Shown: in pieces, positions 37,271 to 45,985 of the stretch
How positions within the stretch are numbered: the stretch's first letter is position 1
How the letters are laid out: every line of letters begins with the position of its first letter
Assembly (NCBI GenBank): GCA_913060895.1
Contig: CAJXSN010000015.1
Location: 1-64,000 of the forward strand
DNA from: an uncultured Sphingomonadaceae bacterium
GTDB lineage: Bacteria > Pseudomonadota > Alphaproteobacteria > Sphingomonadales > Sphingomonadaceae
Reading direction: 5' to 3'
Length of the DNA: 64,000 bases
The notes under the pieces: model-generated
The model's database searches: none
What the model saw: the letters and a program-made list of their open reading frames with translations, nothing else
Told to the model about the DNA's origin: nothing
Translations under genes and position numbers: made by a program

Positions 37271-38362
37271 TCACGCCGCCCGGTCCCATCCTTGCAGTGC
37301 GGCTGCTTCGGCCCGTACCGCTTCCGGGCCACCCAGAACCTGCCTGTCGAAACCAATCCTCTTGAACCAGTAATGCAGTCCGAGCAGGTCGGTAAATCCC
37401 ATCCCGCCATGCACCTCTGTGGAAGTGCGGGCGACGAAGCGGTACACTTCGCCGGTATGCGATTTTGCATGGCACGCGGCAAGCGCCGCTTCTTCCGGTG
37501 CGGCATCGAAGGCATGGGCGGCATACCAGACAAGCGAACGGCAGGGTTCATGCCGTGCGGCCATCTCCGCACACATATGCTTCACCGCCTGGAAACTGCC
37601 GATAATCCGCCCGAACTGCTCGCGCTGTCCGGCGTAATCCACCGCCTTTTCGATCATTGCCTGACCTGCGCCCAGACTGTCTGCTGCCAGTATCACCCGG
37701 CCCGCATCGCGCAGCCGTGCCGCGCCTGCTCCGCCATCATCGGCCAGCGGCTGCACGGCAACCTGTTCGAACCGCAATTCGCCGACACTGCGTGTGCGGT
37801 CGATCGTCGTCAAGGGCCGTCGCTCAAGTCCCGCTGCGTCTGCAGGTACAAGATGCAGGCGGCCCGCAGTATCGGCCACCAGATACGCATCGGCACCGGT
37901 GAAATCGAGCGCGAACAGCGCGGTGCCGGTAAGCTTACCATTCTCGGCAGAGATGCCCGCGCCGTCGCGCGCTTCGATGGTTTCGGCAATGGCCACGCCA
38001 ATCCGCGCTTCGCCATTCGCGATTTTCGGCAGCCATTCGGACTGCTGCTGCTCGCTCCCGGCCTGCGCCAGCGCAATCGGCGCGAGCACATGGCTGGAAA
38101 GGAATGGTACCGGAGCCACAGCATAGCCAAGCTGTTCCGCCACCACTGCAGCATCGAGCAAGGTCATGCCAAGGCCGCCATGCTTTTCGGGAACCATCAT
38201 TCCCGCAATGCCAAGCTCGTTCAGCGCAGATTGCACCTTGTCGCTGAACGAAGCCTCCCCTTCCGCGCATTCGCGGACATGGTCGAGCGGGCAATTATCG
38301 GCCAGACACCGCGATACAGCGTCGCGCAGCATCTGCTGGTCTTGTGAAAGTCCAAAATCCAT
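37271..38362 (-). CDS. Acyl-CoA dehydrogenase, short subunit
   Basis: 363 residues, below the usual 380-400 and divergent. It starts MDFGLSQDQQMLRDAVSRCL, contains AGMMVPEKHGGLGMTLLDAA and, in the C-terminal helical domain, QREQFGRIIGSFQAVKH and EVHGGMGFTDL. The middle flavin-contacting region is poorly conserved (AETIEARDGAG replaces the usual TEPxxGSD). Its start overlaps the stop of the next acyl-CoA dehydrogenase gene by one base. Pairs of one normal and one degenerate subunit are typical of alpha2beta2 enzymes such as ChsE1-ChsE2 of cholesterol side-chain degradation; this is likely the degenerate partner. Confidence 0.88.
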   Translation of the reverse strand: MDFGLSQDQQMLRDAVSRCLADNCPLDHVRECAEGEASFSDKVQSALNELGIAGMMVPEKHGGLGMTLLDAAVVAEQLGYAVAPVPFLSSHVLAPIALAQAGSEQQQSEWLPKIANGEARIGVAIAETIEARDGAGISAENGKLTGTALFALDFTGADAYLVADTAGRLHLVPADAAGLERRPLTTIDRTRSVGELRFEQVAVQPLADDGGAGAARLRDAGRVILAADSLGAGQAMIEKAVDYAGQREQFGRIIGSFQAVKHMCAEMAARHEPCRSLVWYAAHAFDAAPEEAALAACHAKSHTGEVYRFVARTSTEVHGGMGFTDLLGLHYWFKRIGFDRQVLGGPEAVRAEAAALQGWDRAA

Positions 38363-39612
38363 CAGGCGGCTCCCTGTTTCTGGCGTGCCGTGACAGCGGC
38401 GGCCTGTTCGGCCGGTGCGGGTTTGGCAAGCCGTGGTTCACGCGGCATGTCGAGCCCGCGTTCGGCAATGATGTTCTTCTGGATCTGCGCAGTGCCTCCA
38501 CCGATAATCAGACCCAGCTGGAACATGTAGTTCCACTGCCACGCGCCGCCTTCCCGCTCCCGGTCGCTGCCGTGATACAGAATGCCCATTTCGCCAGAGG
38601 CATCGATGGCAAGCGCGGATATCTGATGCGCAAGTTCACAGCTTTGCAGTTTCACGATCAGCTTGGCCATGCCGCCCGGATCGCCCTTCAGATTGTCCGA
38701 CAGAATGCGCATTCCGTTGTATTTCATCGCCGCCACTTCGGCCTGCAACGCCGCCAGCCGGTCGCGCAGCACTGGATTGTCGATCGCCCGGCCCTGCCCG
38801 ACGCGTTCTTCCTGCATCAGCTTGACCAACGCCTGAAAACGGTTCTCCAGCGCATCGGGATCGCCCAGCATACCGCGTTCGTGGCCCAGTGTCGCATTGG
38901 CGACATACCAACCCTGTCCGCGCTGGCCGACGATCTGATCCATCGGCACCCGAACATCAGTAAAGAACGTCTCGTTAAATTCCGCATGACCGGTCATCGT
39001 TTTTAGCGGACGCACTTCAATACCGGGCGTGTCCATCGAGAATATGAGGTAGGAAATCCCCCCATGCTTAGGCGCGTCGGGTTCAGTCCGCACCAGACAG
39101 AAAATCATGTCCGACTGTTTCGCCGTGCTGGTCCATATTTTCTGCCCGTTGATAACGAAATCGCCATTCTCGACATGGGCGCTGGTTTTCAGCGCAGCGA
39201 GGTCCGATCCCGCGCCCGGTTCGGAATAGCCTTGGCACCAGACAGTTTCGCCTTTCAGTGTCGGTTCTATCCAGCGGCGCTTCTGTTCCTCCGACCCCAA
39301 TTCGAGGAGTGTCGGGACCAGCATCGATATGCCCTGATTGGACAGTCCGCCGGGAAGGCCCGCGCGCGAAAACTCCTCCGCGATGATCCGCGATTGCAAT
39401 ATATCCGGCTGCGCCCCGTAGCCGCCGTACTCCTTGGGAATGGTACGGGCAGTATAGCCATGTTCGATAAGCAGTTTTTGCCATTCGACCGCTTCGGAAG
39501 AAGGGCGCGCGGCGCGGCCCTGTCCGTCCGGCGCACGATCACCGTGCTTTTCGAGAAAGCTTCGCAATTCCTCGCGGAATGCGTCGTATTCTGGTCCGTA
39601 TTCAAGATCCAT
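38362..39612 (-). CDS. Acyl-CoA dehydrogenase, main subunit
   Basis: 416 residues. ATG 39610-39612 (MDLEYGPEYDAF) fits better than the frame opening at 39696 and has AAGGA about 10 bases upstream. The FAD/substrate segment WCQGYSEPGAGSDLAALKT and FVINGQKIWTSTAKQSD are intact; the C-terminus shows the arginine-rich helix RQKQGAA after GGGTAQIQKNIIAERGL. It introduces a trans double bond next to the thioester and passes electrons to ETF. With the short subunit encoded directly downstream it probably forms a heteromeric enzyme for bulky or branched acyl-CoAs. Confidence 0.92.
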   Translation of the reverse strand: MDLEYGPEYDAFREELRSFLEKHGDRAPDGQGRAARPSSEAVEWQKLLIEHGYTARTIPKEYGGYGAQPDILQSRIIAEEFSRAGLPGGLSNQGISMLVPTLLELGSEEQKRRWIEPTLKGETVWCQGYSEPGAGSDLAALKTSAHVENGDFVINGQKIWTSTAKQSDMIFCLVRTEPDAPKHGGISYLIFSMDTPGIEVRPLKTMTGHAEFNETFFTDVRVPMDQIVGQRGQGWYVANATLGHERGMLGDPDALENRFQALVKLMQEERVGQGRAIDNPVLRDRLAALQAEVAAMKYNGMRILSDNLKGDPGGMAKLIVKLQSCELAHQISALAIDASGEMGILYHGSDREREGGAWQWNYMFQLGLIIGGGTAQIQKNIIAERGLDMPREPRLAKPAPAEQAAAVTARQKQGAA

Positions 39613-39619
39613 TGCAGGC

Positions 39620-40096
39620 CTATCCTTTGCCGGGCGGGTTTGTATCGGGGCGAAAGACCGGCAGGCGAAAATCCTCGCCGATCGTTTCGAAATCAAGCGT
39701 GACCGGCATGTCGAGCGCTAGCGCATCGCGGTCGCAATCGATCAACCGGGTCGCCATGCGCACGCCTTCCTCCAGTTCCACCACCGCAGCGATGAACGGT
39801 ATGTCGGCAGCGAAGGCGGGGTGCAGCGCCTGGTGCGTTACAGTCCATGAGAACAGCGTGCCCTTGCCGCTGCTCTGCTCCCACGAAAATTCGGGCGAAC
39901 CGCATTTCGCGCACATATAGCGCGGCAGATGGCGGAAAGTGCCGCATTCGCCGCAACGCTGGAAATAGAGATTGCCGTCCTGACACCGCTTCCAGAATTC
40001 CTGTTCAACGGGATCCTGCGGGCGCGGCTGCGGTTTTGGCGGTATCTTCTGCACCGAAGGGCGCATCTTTGGCGGTAGGTCGCTTTCGTCGGTCAT
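39620..40096 (-). CDS. DUF35 zinc-ribbon/OB-fold acyl-CoA-associated protein
   Basis: 158 residues from ATG 40094-40096, which has GAGGAGG 7 bases upstream (the open frame to 40192 is a shadow). About residues 40-70 form a zinc ribbon with two CxxC pairs in [21 protein letters not shown], less one residue, followed by the OB-fold with [10 protein letters not shown] and [21 protein letters not shown]35 proteins act as partners of thiolase-fold enzymes; ChsH2's DUF35 domain binds the aldolase Ltp2. Here it overlaps the thiolase-fold gene by 4 bp, so a complex of the two products is very likely. Confidence 0.9.
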   Translation of the reverse strand: MTDESDLPPKMRPSVQKIPPKPQPRPQDPVEQEFWKRCQDGNLYFQRCGECGTFRHLPRYMCAKCGSPEFSWEQSSGKGTLFSWTVTHQALHPAFAADIPFIAAVVELEEGVRMATRLIDCDRDALALDMPVTLDFETIGEDFRLPVFRPDTNPPGKG

Positions 40097-41298
40097 GTAT
40101 ACCTCCTCAAGATAGCGATGCTGCCATCGCCAAGGTCGCCCCAGCCGGTGACCAGCCCGGTCTGCGCGCCTTCTACCTGGCGTTCGCCGCAATCATGGCG
40201 CAGCTGGCGCACCGCCTCGACCGTGTGGTTGAGGCCCCAGACATGCGCCTCGCTGAGAAGCCCTCCATGCGTGTTGACGGGATAGCGGCCACCGAGCTCG
40301 ATCTGTCCGTTCGCAACGAATTCAGCCTGTCCGCCAGGTTCGCAATACCCCAGCGCCTCCAGCTGCAGCAGTACGACATAGGTGAAGCAGTCGTAGATCT
40401 GCAGGAAGTCCATATCTTCGCGCCCGACGCCAGCCATTTCGAAGGCGCGGGGCGCAGCATAGCTGAGGCCGATCTTGAACGGATCGGGGCGCGAAGGGAT
40501 ATCATCCGCCGGATAGGGATGCCCTTCGGCGGCACCGGCAATGGTGACGGGGACATGCGGCATGTCTTTGGCCCTGTCGGTCCGCGAGACGACCACGGCG
40601 CAGGCTCCGTCAGTCTCCAGGCAGCAATCGTAAAGCCGGAACGGTTCGGAAATCCACCGCGCCGAACGATAGGTGTCCGCATCGAGTTCGCGGCCATAGG
40701 TGAACGCTTTCGGGTTCAACTGCGCATGGCGGCGGCAGGCCAGCGCGACGGCCTCCATCGCATCTTCGCCAACCCCGTGAAGCTGGGAATGCCGCGTTGC
40801 CAGCCAGGCGTACATCTGGACCGGCAGGAACACGCCATAGGGAATATAATAACCCTGAATGGTGTTGGTCAGCGTGTTCATGTTCATCGGCCGGGTTGGC
40901 GGAGCCCCCGCTTTGGGCCGGAGGGCGGAATAACCGTTCCACCCCAGGGTCACCAGCACATGATCGCACAGGCCATTGGCGATCGCCATAGCAGCATTCT
41001 GCAACGCCGTGGTCGGGCTGGCCCCGCCCATATGCACCGTGGACGCATAACGCAGAACATCGATGCCCAGATTGGCGGCCATTTCCTCCGAAGTTGTATA
41101 GATCGGAGGCGGGACCATTCCATCGATGTCGGACGGTTTCAGCCCGGCATCCGCGATTGCCCGGCGCGAAGCTTCCAGCATCATGGAAACGGCCGTCTCT
41201 TCGGCACCCTTAACGAAATCCGTCTCGCCTACACCGGTTATGGCGGCTTTGTCGCTAAAACTCATCGTGGACGATCCACTCATTCCCGTTCCACTCAC
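40093..41298 (-). CDS. Thiolase-fold protein without catalytic Cys, Ltp2-aldolase-like
   Basis: About 390-401 residues; GTG 41298, ATG 41283 and ATG 41265 ([15 protein letters not shown]) are possible starts. The fold is that of SCP2-type thiolases, but where they have the nucleophilic Cys this protein reads [18 protein letters not shown]. The rest follows the lipid-transfer-protein branch: [49 protein letters not shown]. Ltp2 of sterol degraders, with a DUF35 partner, splits a beta-hydroxy acyl-CoA by retro-aldol reaction into a ketone and a short acyl-CoA. With a DUF35 gene overlapping by 4 bp and a Baeyer-Villiger enzyme in the same operon, an aldolase role is the best reading. Confidence 0.88.
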   Translation of the reverse strand: MSGTGMSGSSTMSFSDKAAITGVGETDFVKGAEETAVSMMLEASRRAIADAGLKPSDIDGMVPPPIYTTSEEMAANLGIDVLRYASTVHMGGASPTTALQNAAMAIANGLCDHVLVTLGWNGYSALRPKAGAPPTRPMNMNTLTNTIQGYYIPYGVFLPVQMYAWLATRHSQLHGVGEDAMEAVALACRRHAQLNPKAFTYGRELDADTYRSARWISEPFRLYDCCLETDGACAVVVSRTDRAKDMPHVPVTIAGAAEGHPYPADDIPSRPDPFKIGLSYAAPRAFEMAGVGREDMDFLQIYDCFTYVVLLQLEALGYCEPGGQAEFVANGQIELGGRYPVNTHGGLLSEAHVWGLNHTVEAVRQLRHDCGERQVEGAQTGLVTGWGDLGDGSIAILRRYT

Positions 41299-42074
41299 GC
41301 CTTGTGCCCCTCCAGCCGTCCGGCTTGAAATTCGCGCTCCAGCCGGCGTGAAAGATCTTGCGCCTGCAAATAGCGTGACGGCGGCGTCAGGTTCAGATGA
41401 CGGCGCACCTCGTCAAGCGGAGTATCCAAGTGCTCCTCCCAGTAAAAAGTGGTTACATCGCTGGCTTTTCGCCCGCGCTGCCATGCTTCGAACGCAGCGC
41501 GCGCTACCGGAAGATTCCGGTGTTCGACGCGCAGCTTCGGTATCCCGACCCCGACAATGAAAGCTATCCCGTGGTTATAGAACTGCGCATTACCGAAGGA
41601 GAGAACAGACAGTTCACCCAGCGCATCGCGCCCGTAGCCTGTGATGACATGGAACAGATCATGCGAATCGCGCATCCGCTTGCGGTAAAGAGCGATATCA
41701 GGGTCGCTGAAATCGAAGGCTTCACCCTCTTCGCTTGCTTCCACCAGTCCTTCCGCAGTCAGGCCCTCTCCATAGACAAAATCGAGATAGGCCCGGCCGA
41801 GCGTCCCTGGCGCGCACCGCTCTAATCGTGTGCGGTCGCACAGAACGGCAAGCAAATCGGCGCGATCCGCCAGTATCCGTTTCCCGCCTGTGGACGCCGC
41901 AAACCGGCGGAAGTTGCGGTAATAGGAATTGCCCGACAGTGCACGGACGATACGGAACACCTGCTTGGTATCTTCCTTGTCCGCGATCAGATGCCGCATC
42001 GCTGCCAGTGCTTCGCCCGGCCGGATGGTACGGCGCAGTTCGTACCCTTTATGCAGTCTGTCGATATCGCTCAT
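41295..42074 (-). CDS. COQ4-family metalloprotein
   Basis: 259 residues from ATG 42072-42074, with GGAGGCGGA just upstream. The family signature HDxxH-x11-E is exact: H138, D139 and H142 in [20 protein letters not shown], then E154. These residues bind zinc or another metal in COQ4, the ubiquinone biosynthesis protein that recently was shown to replace the C1 carboxyl by hydroxyl. The gene overlaps the thiolase-fold gene by 4 bp and follows the NMO-like gene by 25 bp, so it belongs to the catabolic operon, not to a ubiquinone locus. Its reaction here is unknown; an oxidative decarboxylation or hydroxylation of a pathway compound, or a binding role, are guesses. Confidence 0.85.
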   Translation of the reverse strand: MSDIDRLHKGYELRRTIRPGEALAAMRHLIADKEDTKQVFRIVRALSGNSYYRNFRRFAASTGGKRILADRADLLAVLCDRTRLERCAPGTLGRAYLDFVYGEGLTAEGLVEASEEGEAFDFSDPDIALYRKRMRDSHDLFHVITGYGRDALGELSVLSFGNAQFYNHGIAFIVGVGIPKLRVEHRNLPVARAAFEAWQRGRKASDVTTFYWEEHLDTPLDEVRRHLNLTPPSRYLQAQDLSRRLEREFQAGRLEGHKA

Positions 42075-42099
42075 GGCGCTCCGCCTCCTTTGCAAACCT

Positions 42100-43242
42100 T
42101 CAGGAATAAGATTTTGCAGCCGACAGCGCCTCTTCCGCCCCTTTGACGAGATCGCGCATGACGTCGGCCGCCGGCTTGATCGAATCGATCAGGCCGATAC
42201 CCTGCCCCGCAAAACCGGGCAGGACGTCCTTGCGCTCGGCTTTGATGCCCGATGCCATCACCGGGCCGGAAATCATCGACTGATAGGGCATGGGGAGCGG
42301 CTCCCGCTTGGCTTCCACCCAGGCATCCGCCCATTTGTTGCGGATCATACGGGCGGGCTTGCCGGTCAGCGAGCGGCTGACGACAGTATCGGCATCGCCG
42401 CTTTCGGTAATCGCTTCTTTCTGGAACCGTTCGATGCCCGCTTCCTCGGTCGCGAGGAATGCAGTGCCGATCCACGCGCCTTCCGCACCCAGCATCAGGG
42501 CAGCAGCAACGCCGCGCCCGTCCGAGATACCGCCAGCCCCGATCACCGGGACCCGGTCCCCGACCGCGTCGACCACTTGCGGGATCAGCGAAATCGTACC
42601 GATGGGCGAATTATGACCACCGCCATCGTGGCCCTGCGCAACAATCATGTCGATGCCGGAATCCACCACCTGCTGGGCATGTTTAACCTTGCCGATCACG
42701 GCCATGACCCTGGTGCCATTGGCGTGCAGGCGATCCATCCACGGCTTGGGATTGCCGAGCCCGGCGGCGTAAACGGGGACTTTCTCCTCGATCACGACCT
42801 CCATCTGCGCTTCGAAAAATTCCTTCGAAAACAGTTGCGGCGCGCCCTTACCCATATCGGGAGCACCGGCCGCGCGCATGGCTTCGGCGGCTTCGACCTG
42901 CGGCAAATGCTCGCGTTCCATGAAATCGTTCGCGAATTGCTGATATTCACCCAGCATTTCCATCGGGTTTTCCGGTGCGCTGCCGCTTTGCGGGGCAGAA
43001 CCCCGCCGGACCGAGGCCGGCAGCAGCGTATCTACGCCAAACGGCTTGTCGGTCAGCTCGCGGGTCTGGCGAATCCAGTCACGCAGTTGCTCTGGCGAAC
43101 ACGCGGCTGCACCCAGCACGCCAAGCCCGCCTGCATTCGATACCGCGGCAGCCAGGGCCGGAACGCTGGCCCCGCCCATGCCGGCCAGCAGGATCGGGTA
43201 TTCGATACCCAGTGTTTCGCAAATTCGACTTTTCAGCGCCAT
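42100..43242 (-). CDS. NMO-family FMN flavoprotein (2-nitropropane-dioxygenase-like)
   Basis: 380 residues from ATG 43240-43242, with GAGAGGAA about 8 bases upstream. A TIM-barrel FMN protein: YPILLAGMGGASVPALAAAV, AQGHDGGGHNSPIGTISLI, VPVIGAGGISDGRG and LGAEGAWIGTAFL are the phosphate- and flavin-binding blocks of nitronate monooxygenases and FabK-like enoyl reductases. Such proteins recur in acyl-CoA degradation operons with unknown function; reduction of an enoyl-CoA or protection from nitronates are possibilities. It is the first gene after gntR, and a direct repeat lies just upstream. Confidence 0.88.
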   Translation of the reverse strand: MALKSRICETLGIEYPILLAGMGGASVPALAAAVSNAGGLGVLGAAACSPEQLRDWIRQTRELTDKPFGVDTLLPASVRRGSAPQSGSAPENPMEMLGEYQQFANDFMEREHLPQVEAAEAMRAAGAPDMGKGAPQLFSKEFFEAQMEVVIEEKVPVYAAGLGNPKPWMDRLHANGTRVMAVIGKVKHAQQVVDSGIDMIVAQGHDGGGHNSPIGTISLIPQVVDAVGDRVPVIGAGGISDGRGVAAALMLGAEGAWIGTAFLATEEAGIERFQKEAITESGDADTVVSRSLTGKPARMIRNKWADAWVEAKREPLPMPYQSMISGPVMASGIKAERKDVLPGFAGQGIGLIDSIKPAADVMRDLVKGAEEALSAAKSYS

Positions 43243-43285
43243 TATATTTTTCCTCTCCGCATACGCACTCGCTGGCACGTTTAGC

Positions 43286-43320
43286 TGTATGAATTACTGG
43301 TGGTTGTATGAAATTACTGG
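43286..43320. repeat. Tandem direct repeat upstream of the NMO-like gene
   Basis: TGTATGAATTACTGG (43286-43300) and TGTATGAAATTACTGG (43305-43320) differ by one inserted A and are 19-20 bp apart. They lie 44-78 bp before the NMO start; the second reaches into the gntR stop codon. A binding site for the GntR protein or a promoter element of the catabolic operon is likely. Confidence 0.5.
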
Positions 43321-44057
43321 ATTTGCCCCCACTTGACCCGCTGAGCCAGCAGTTCGGGACTGCGATCGGCAAGATAGGACGTCGATCCAGAAACGAGGCG
43401 ACCCATCGCCTGCTTCGCAGCAGCAGCATCGCCGGTGCGGACCGCCTCGAGAACGCGGCGCAGAAAGCGCAGCTGGACCGCCCGCTCCTGCGCAGAATAT
43501 CCCAGTGAGTTCGAGAACTGACGGGTCAGCAAATGCATTGCTGAGGTGAGCAGCCCGAACAGCGGATTGCCGCTGGCCCAGCCCAGCAAATCGTGAAATC
43601 GGCGGTTCAGCTCTTCAAAATCATCGCCAGCTACGCCGCGCTCCAGCTCCTTCAGGCAATCGGCCAGCGCGCTCAGATCACCGGTCGTCGCACGCTCTGC
43701 GGCGTAGCCAGCCACATCGGGAGCAATCGCTTCCCGAAGTTCCAGCAAGCCGCGCAGATCGGCATCCATGAAATGCAGGATCAGTGACAGGCTGTTCACG
43801 AAATCGCCGGTCTGCGGGCGCGCCACTACAGGGCCGCCGCCACGGCCCAGCTGCAGGTGGATGACACCCTGCAGCTCCAGAAAGCGCAAGGCTTCGCGCA
43901 AGGTCGCGCGGGCGACCTCGTAACGGGCCAGCATCTCGTCTTCCTGCGGCAGCCTGTCTCCTGGGGAATGCGCCCCGGCCTCGATATCACGCACGATATT
44001 CTGCGCTAGCGACAACGCGCGCTTGGCCTTCCTGACTGTTGCCGCCTGAGGTTGCAT
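43314..44057 (-). CDS. GntR-family regulator, FadR subfamily
   Basis: 247 residues. The winged helix covers about residues 15-80 (HSPGDRLPQEDEMLARYEV, RATLREALRFLELQGVI) and the FCD ligand domain the rest (LLELREAIAPDVAGYAAERA, ELNRRFHDLLGWASGN, with His and Asp positions for a metal). Regulators of this subfamily sense organic acids or acyl-CoAs. It is divergent from the CYP153 unit and upstream of the NMO-to-hydrolase unit, so it can control both. A tandem 14-bp repeat lies just before its start and another repeat after its end. Confidence 0.9.
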   Translation of the reverse strand: MQPQAATVRKAKRALSLAQNIVRDIEAGAHSPGDRLPQEDEMLARYEVARATLREALRFLELQGVIHLQLGRGGGPVVARPQTGDFVNSLSLILHFMDADLRGLLELREAIAPDVAGYAAERATTGDLSALADCLKELERGVAGDDFEELNRRFHDLLGWASGNPLFGLLTSAMHLLTRQFSNSLGYSAQERAVQLRFLRRVLEAVRTGDAAAAKQAMGRLVSGSTSYLADRSPELLAQRVKWGQIQ

Positions 44058-44075
44058 CGTTGCGGTTCACCCACC

Positions 44076-44103
44076 TGATAAGTTGGCCCTGATAAGCTGG
44101 CCC
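44076..44103. repeat. Tandem 14-bp repeat before gntR
   Basis: TGATAAGTTGGCCC (44076-44089) is followed directly by TGATAAGCTGGCCC (44090-44103), 13 of 14 bases identical. It sits 19-46 bp upstream of the gntR start, within the 232-bp region shared with CYP153. A regulator site for autogenous control is plausible. Confidence 0.5.
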
Positions 44104-44215
44104 TTCGAACGGTCAGTCCGCCGAAATCTTATAATACTTAAATCGCTTCCGCCGCGTCCGTCAATGGACTTTCCGCGTCAGAAGCGGGCCTGGCGAATAA
44201 AGGTTATAAGGTTTC

Positions 44216-44244
44216 TTGACGGCAAGCGCCCACATCTTTAGGCT
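44216..44244 (+). promoter_or_regulatory. Possible promoter of the CYP153 unit
   Basis: TTGACG (44216-44221), a 17-base spacer and TAGGCT (44239-44244). It is about 46 bases before the P450 start. GGTTATAAGG at 44202-44211 lies directly upstream of the -35 and could be an activator or repressor half-site. Confidence 0.35.
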
Positions 44245-44289
44245 GCGCAAAAATAGTCAAATTGCTGCCGAAAAAGAGGAATGCTGGAA

Positions 44290-45552
44290 ATGAATACCCA
44301 GGTCATGGAAATGGATACGGCGGAAAAGATCGCATCGATTCCCCTCGACGAGATCGATGTTGCACGGCCCAGCCTGTTCCAGAGCGATACTGTAGGACTG
44401 TTCTTCGATCGGCTTCGCGCTGAAGATCCGGTGCACTATTGCCGTGAAAGCTATGTCGGCCCCTATTGGTCGATTACCAAGTTCGACGACATTATGGCGG
44501 TCGATACCAATCACAAGGTATTTTCGTCCGAAGCGAAGCTGGGCGGTATCGCAATACAGGACATGCATTCGGTCGAAGGCGGGCTGGAACTGGAAATGTT
44601 CATTGCGATGGACCAGCCAAAGCACGATCAGCAGCGCAAGGCTGTGACTCCTTCGGTCGCTCCTTCGAACCTTCAGCTTCTGGAGCCGGTGATACGAGAG
44701 CGGGCGGGCGAAATACTCGATCAGTTGCCCATTGGTGAAGAGATCGATTGGGTCGACAAGGTTTCTGTCGAGTTGACAACCATGACTCTTGCGACATTGT
44801 TCGATTTCCCTTGGGAAGAGCGGCGCAAGCTGACCCGCTGGTCGGATATTACGACAGCGGCACCCGAAACAGGTATCGTCGAATCTTACGAGGCAAGGCG
44901 CGAAGAACTCATCGAGTGCGCCATGTATTTCAAAGGATTGTGGGAACAACGCATCAATGAAGAACCAAAGAACGACCTGATCTCCATGATGGCGCATTCA
45001 CCGGCCACGAGGGACATGCCTTTTCTGGAATTCCTAGGAAACCTGCTTCTTTTGATTGTCGGCGGTAACGACACTACCCGCAATTCGATCAGCGGCGGCG
45101 TATTGGCTCTGAACCAGAATCCTGACGAATATCGCAAGCTTAACGAGAACCCGGAGCTTATTGGCAGCATGGTGCCGGAGATCATCCGGTGGCAGACACC
45201 GCTGACTCATATGCGTCGAACCGCGCTTGAAGACTATGAGATCGGCGGCAAGCAGATCAAAAAAGGCGACAAGGTCGTGATGTGGTATCTTTCGGGTAAC
45301 CGCGACGGCAGCGTAATTGATCGGGCGGACCAGTTCATCATCGACCGCAAGAATCCCCGTCACCACCTCTCATTCGGCTACGGCATTCACCGTTGCATGG
45401 GCAATCGTCTGGCCGAACTGCAGTTGCGCATTATCTGGGAGGAGATCCACAAGCGGTTTTCCAAGGTCGAAGTGACCGGAGAGCCGGAACGGTTGTTCTC
45501 CAATCTCGTGCGCGGGATCACCAAGTTGCCAGTGCGCTTGCACGCGCGCTGA
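44290..45552 (+). CDS. Cytochrome P450, CYP153 family
   Basis: 420 residues. ATG 44290 (MNTQVMEMDTAEKIA) is preferred to ATG 44281, because AGAGGA ends immediately before 44281. The oxygen-binding helix is GGNDTTRNSISGG near residue 257, ExxR is EIIRW near 296, and the haem loop is FGYGIHRCMGNRLAE with Cys near 368. The blocks LALNQNPDEYRKL and RCMGNRLAELQLRI are characteristic of CYP153. These soluble enzymes hydroxylate the terminal methyl of alkanes and the side groups of cyclic terpenes, using a ferredoxin, encoded next, and a reductase not found here. First gene of a four-gene unit. Confidence 0.95.
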   Translation: MNTQVMEMDTAEKIASIPLDEIDVARPSLFQSDTVGLFFDRLRAEDPVHYCRESYVGPYWSITKFDDIMAVDTNHKVFSSEAKLGGIAIQDMHSVEGGLELEMFIAMDQPKHDQQRKAVTPSVAPSNLQLLEPVIRERAGEILDQLPIGEEIDWVDKVSVELTTMTLATLFDFPWEERRKLTRWSDITTAAPETGIVESYEARREELIECAMYFKGLWEQRINEEPKNDLISMMAHSPATRDMPFLEFLGNLLLLIVGGNDTTRNSISGGVLALNQNPDEYRKLNENPELIGSMVPEIIRWQTPLTHMRRTALEDYEIGGKQIKKGDKVVMWYLSGNRDGSVIDRADQFIIDRKNPRHHLSFGYGIHRCMGNRLAELQLRIIWEEIHKRFSKVEVTGEPERLFSNLVRGITKLPVRLHAR

Positions 45553-45584
45553 TCGTAAACACAAATATATTTTCGGAGTTCAAA

Positions 45585-45911
45585 ATGGTTAAGGTAACGT
45601 TCGTTGCGAGCGATGGCGAACGCCGGGCGGTCGAAGTCGAAGAAGGCGAAACCGCGCGTGAGGCGGCCCTGTTCAACGATGTGCCGGGCATTGATGGCGA
45701 TTGCGGCGGGGTATGTGCATGCGCGACCTGTCACGTTCATGTCGATCCCGAATGGATCGACAAGGTCGGCCGCCTGATGAAAGACGGTATGGAAGCCGAT
45801 CTGCTGCAATTCGCCGAGGGCACTACGGAATATAGCAGGCTCGCCTGTCAGATCCCGATCAAGCCAATGCTGGACGGGCTCGTGCTCCACGTGCCGGAAG
45901 AGCAATATTGA
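45585..45911 (+). CDS. [2Fe-2S] ferredoxin of the adrenodoxin/putidaredoxin type
   Basis: 108 residues from ATG 45585 with GGAG 8 bases upstream. Cluster ligands: C40, C46 and C49 (C-x5-C-x2-C) and C88 in RLACQI. The order and the Asp/Glu-rich interaction helix (DKVGRLMKDGMEADLL) fit the ferredoxins that deliver electrons to bacterial P450s. It lies 32 bp after CYP153, its obvious partner. A ferredoxin reductase gene is not present in the window and must be elsewhere. Confidence 0.95.
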   Translation: MVKVTFVASDGERRAVEVEEGETAREAALFNDVPGIDGDCGGVCACATCHVHVDPEWIDKVGRLMKDGMEADLLQFAEGTTEYSRLACQIPIKPMLDGLVLHVPEEQY

Positions 45912-45985
45912 TTTGAAATAGAGGGAACTGCGGCTCGCCGCTCTATCAACAGCGAAGCATCCCAGATCCGCAAATGGAGGCCATG

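Noticed and set aside
36596-38347. 583-codon plus-strand open frame
   Set aside because: It lies opposite the acyl-CoA ligase and acyl-CoA dehydrogenase genes, which have clear motifs, and its own protein has no recognisable domain and a Cys/His/Arg-rich composition typical of antisense frames in GC-rich DNA.
40093-41298. Acetyl-CoA acetyltransferase as the product
   Set aside because: The active-site cysteine is replaced and the sequence follows the lipid-transfer/aldolase branch.
39847-41328. 493-codon plus-strand open frame
   Set aside because: Antisense to the DUF35 and thiolase-fold genes; no family resemblance and no ribosome site.
41929-43284. 451-codon plus-strand open frame
   Set aside because: Antisense to the COQ4-like and NMO-like genes; its protein shows no known motif.
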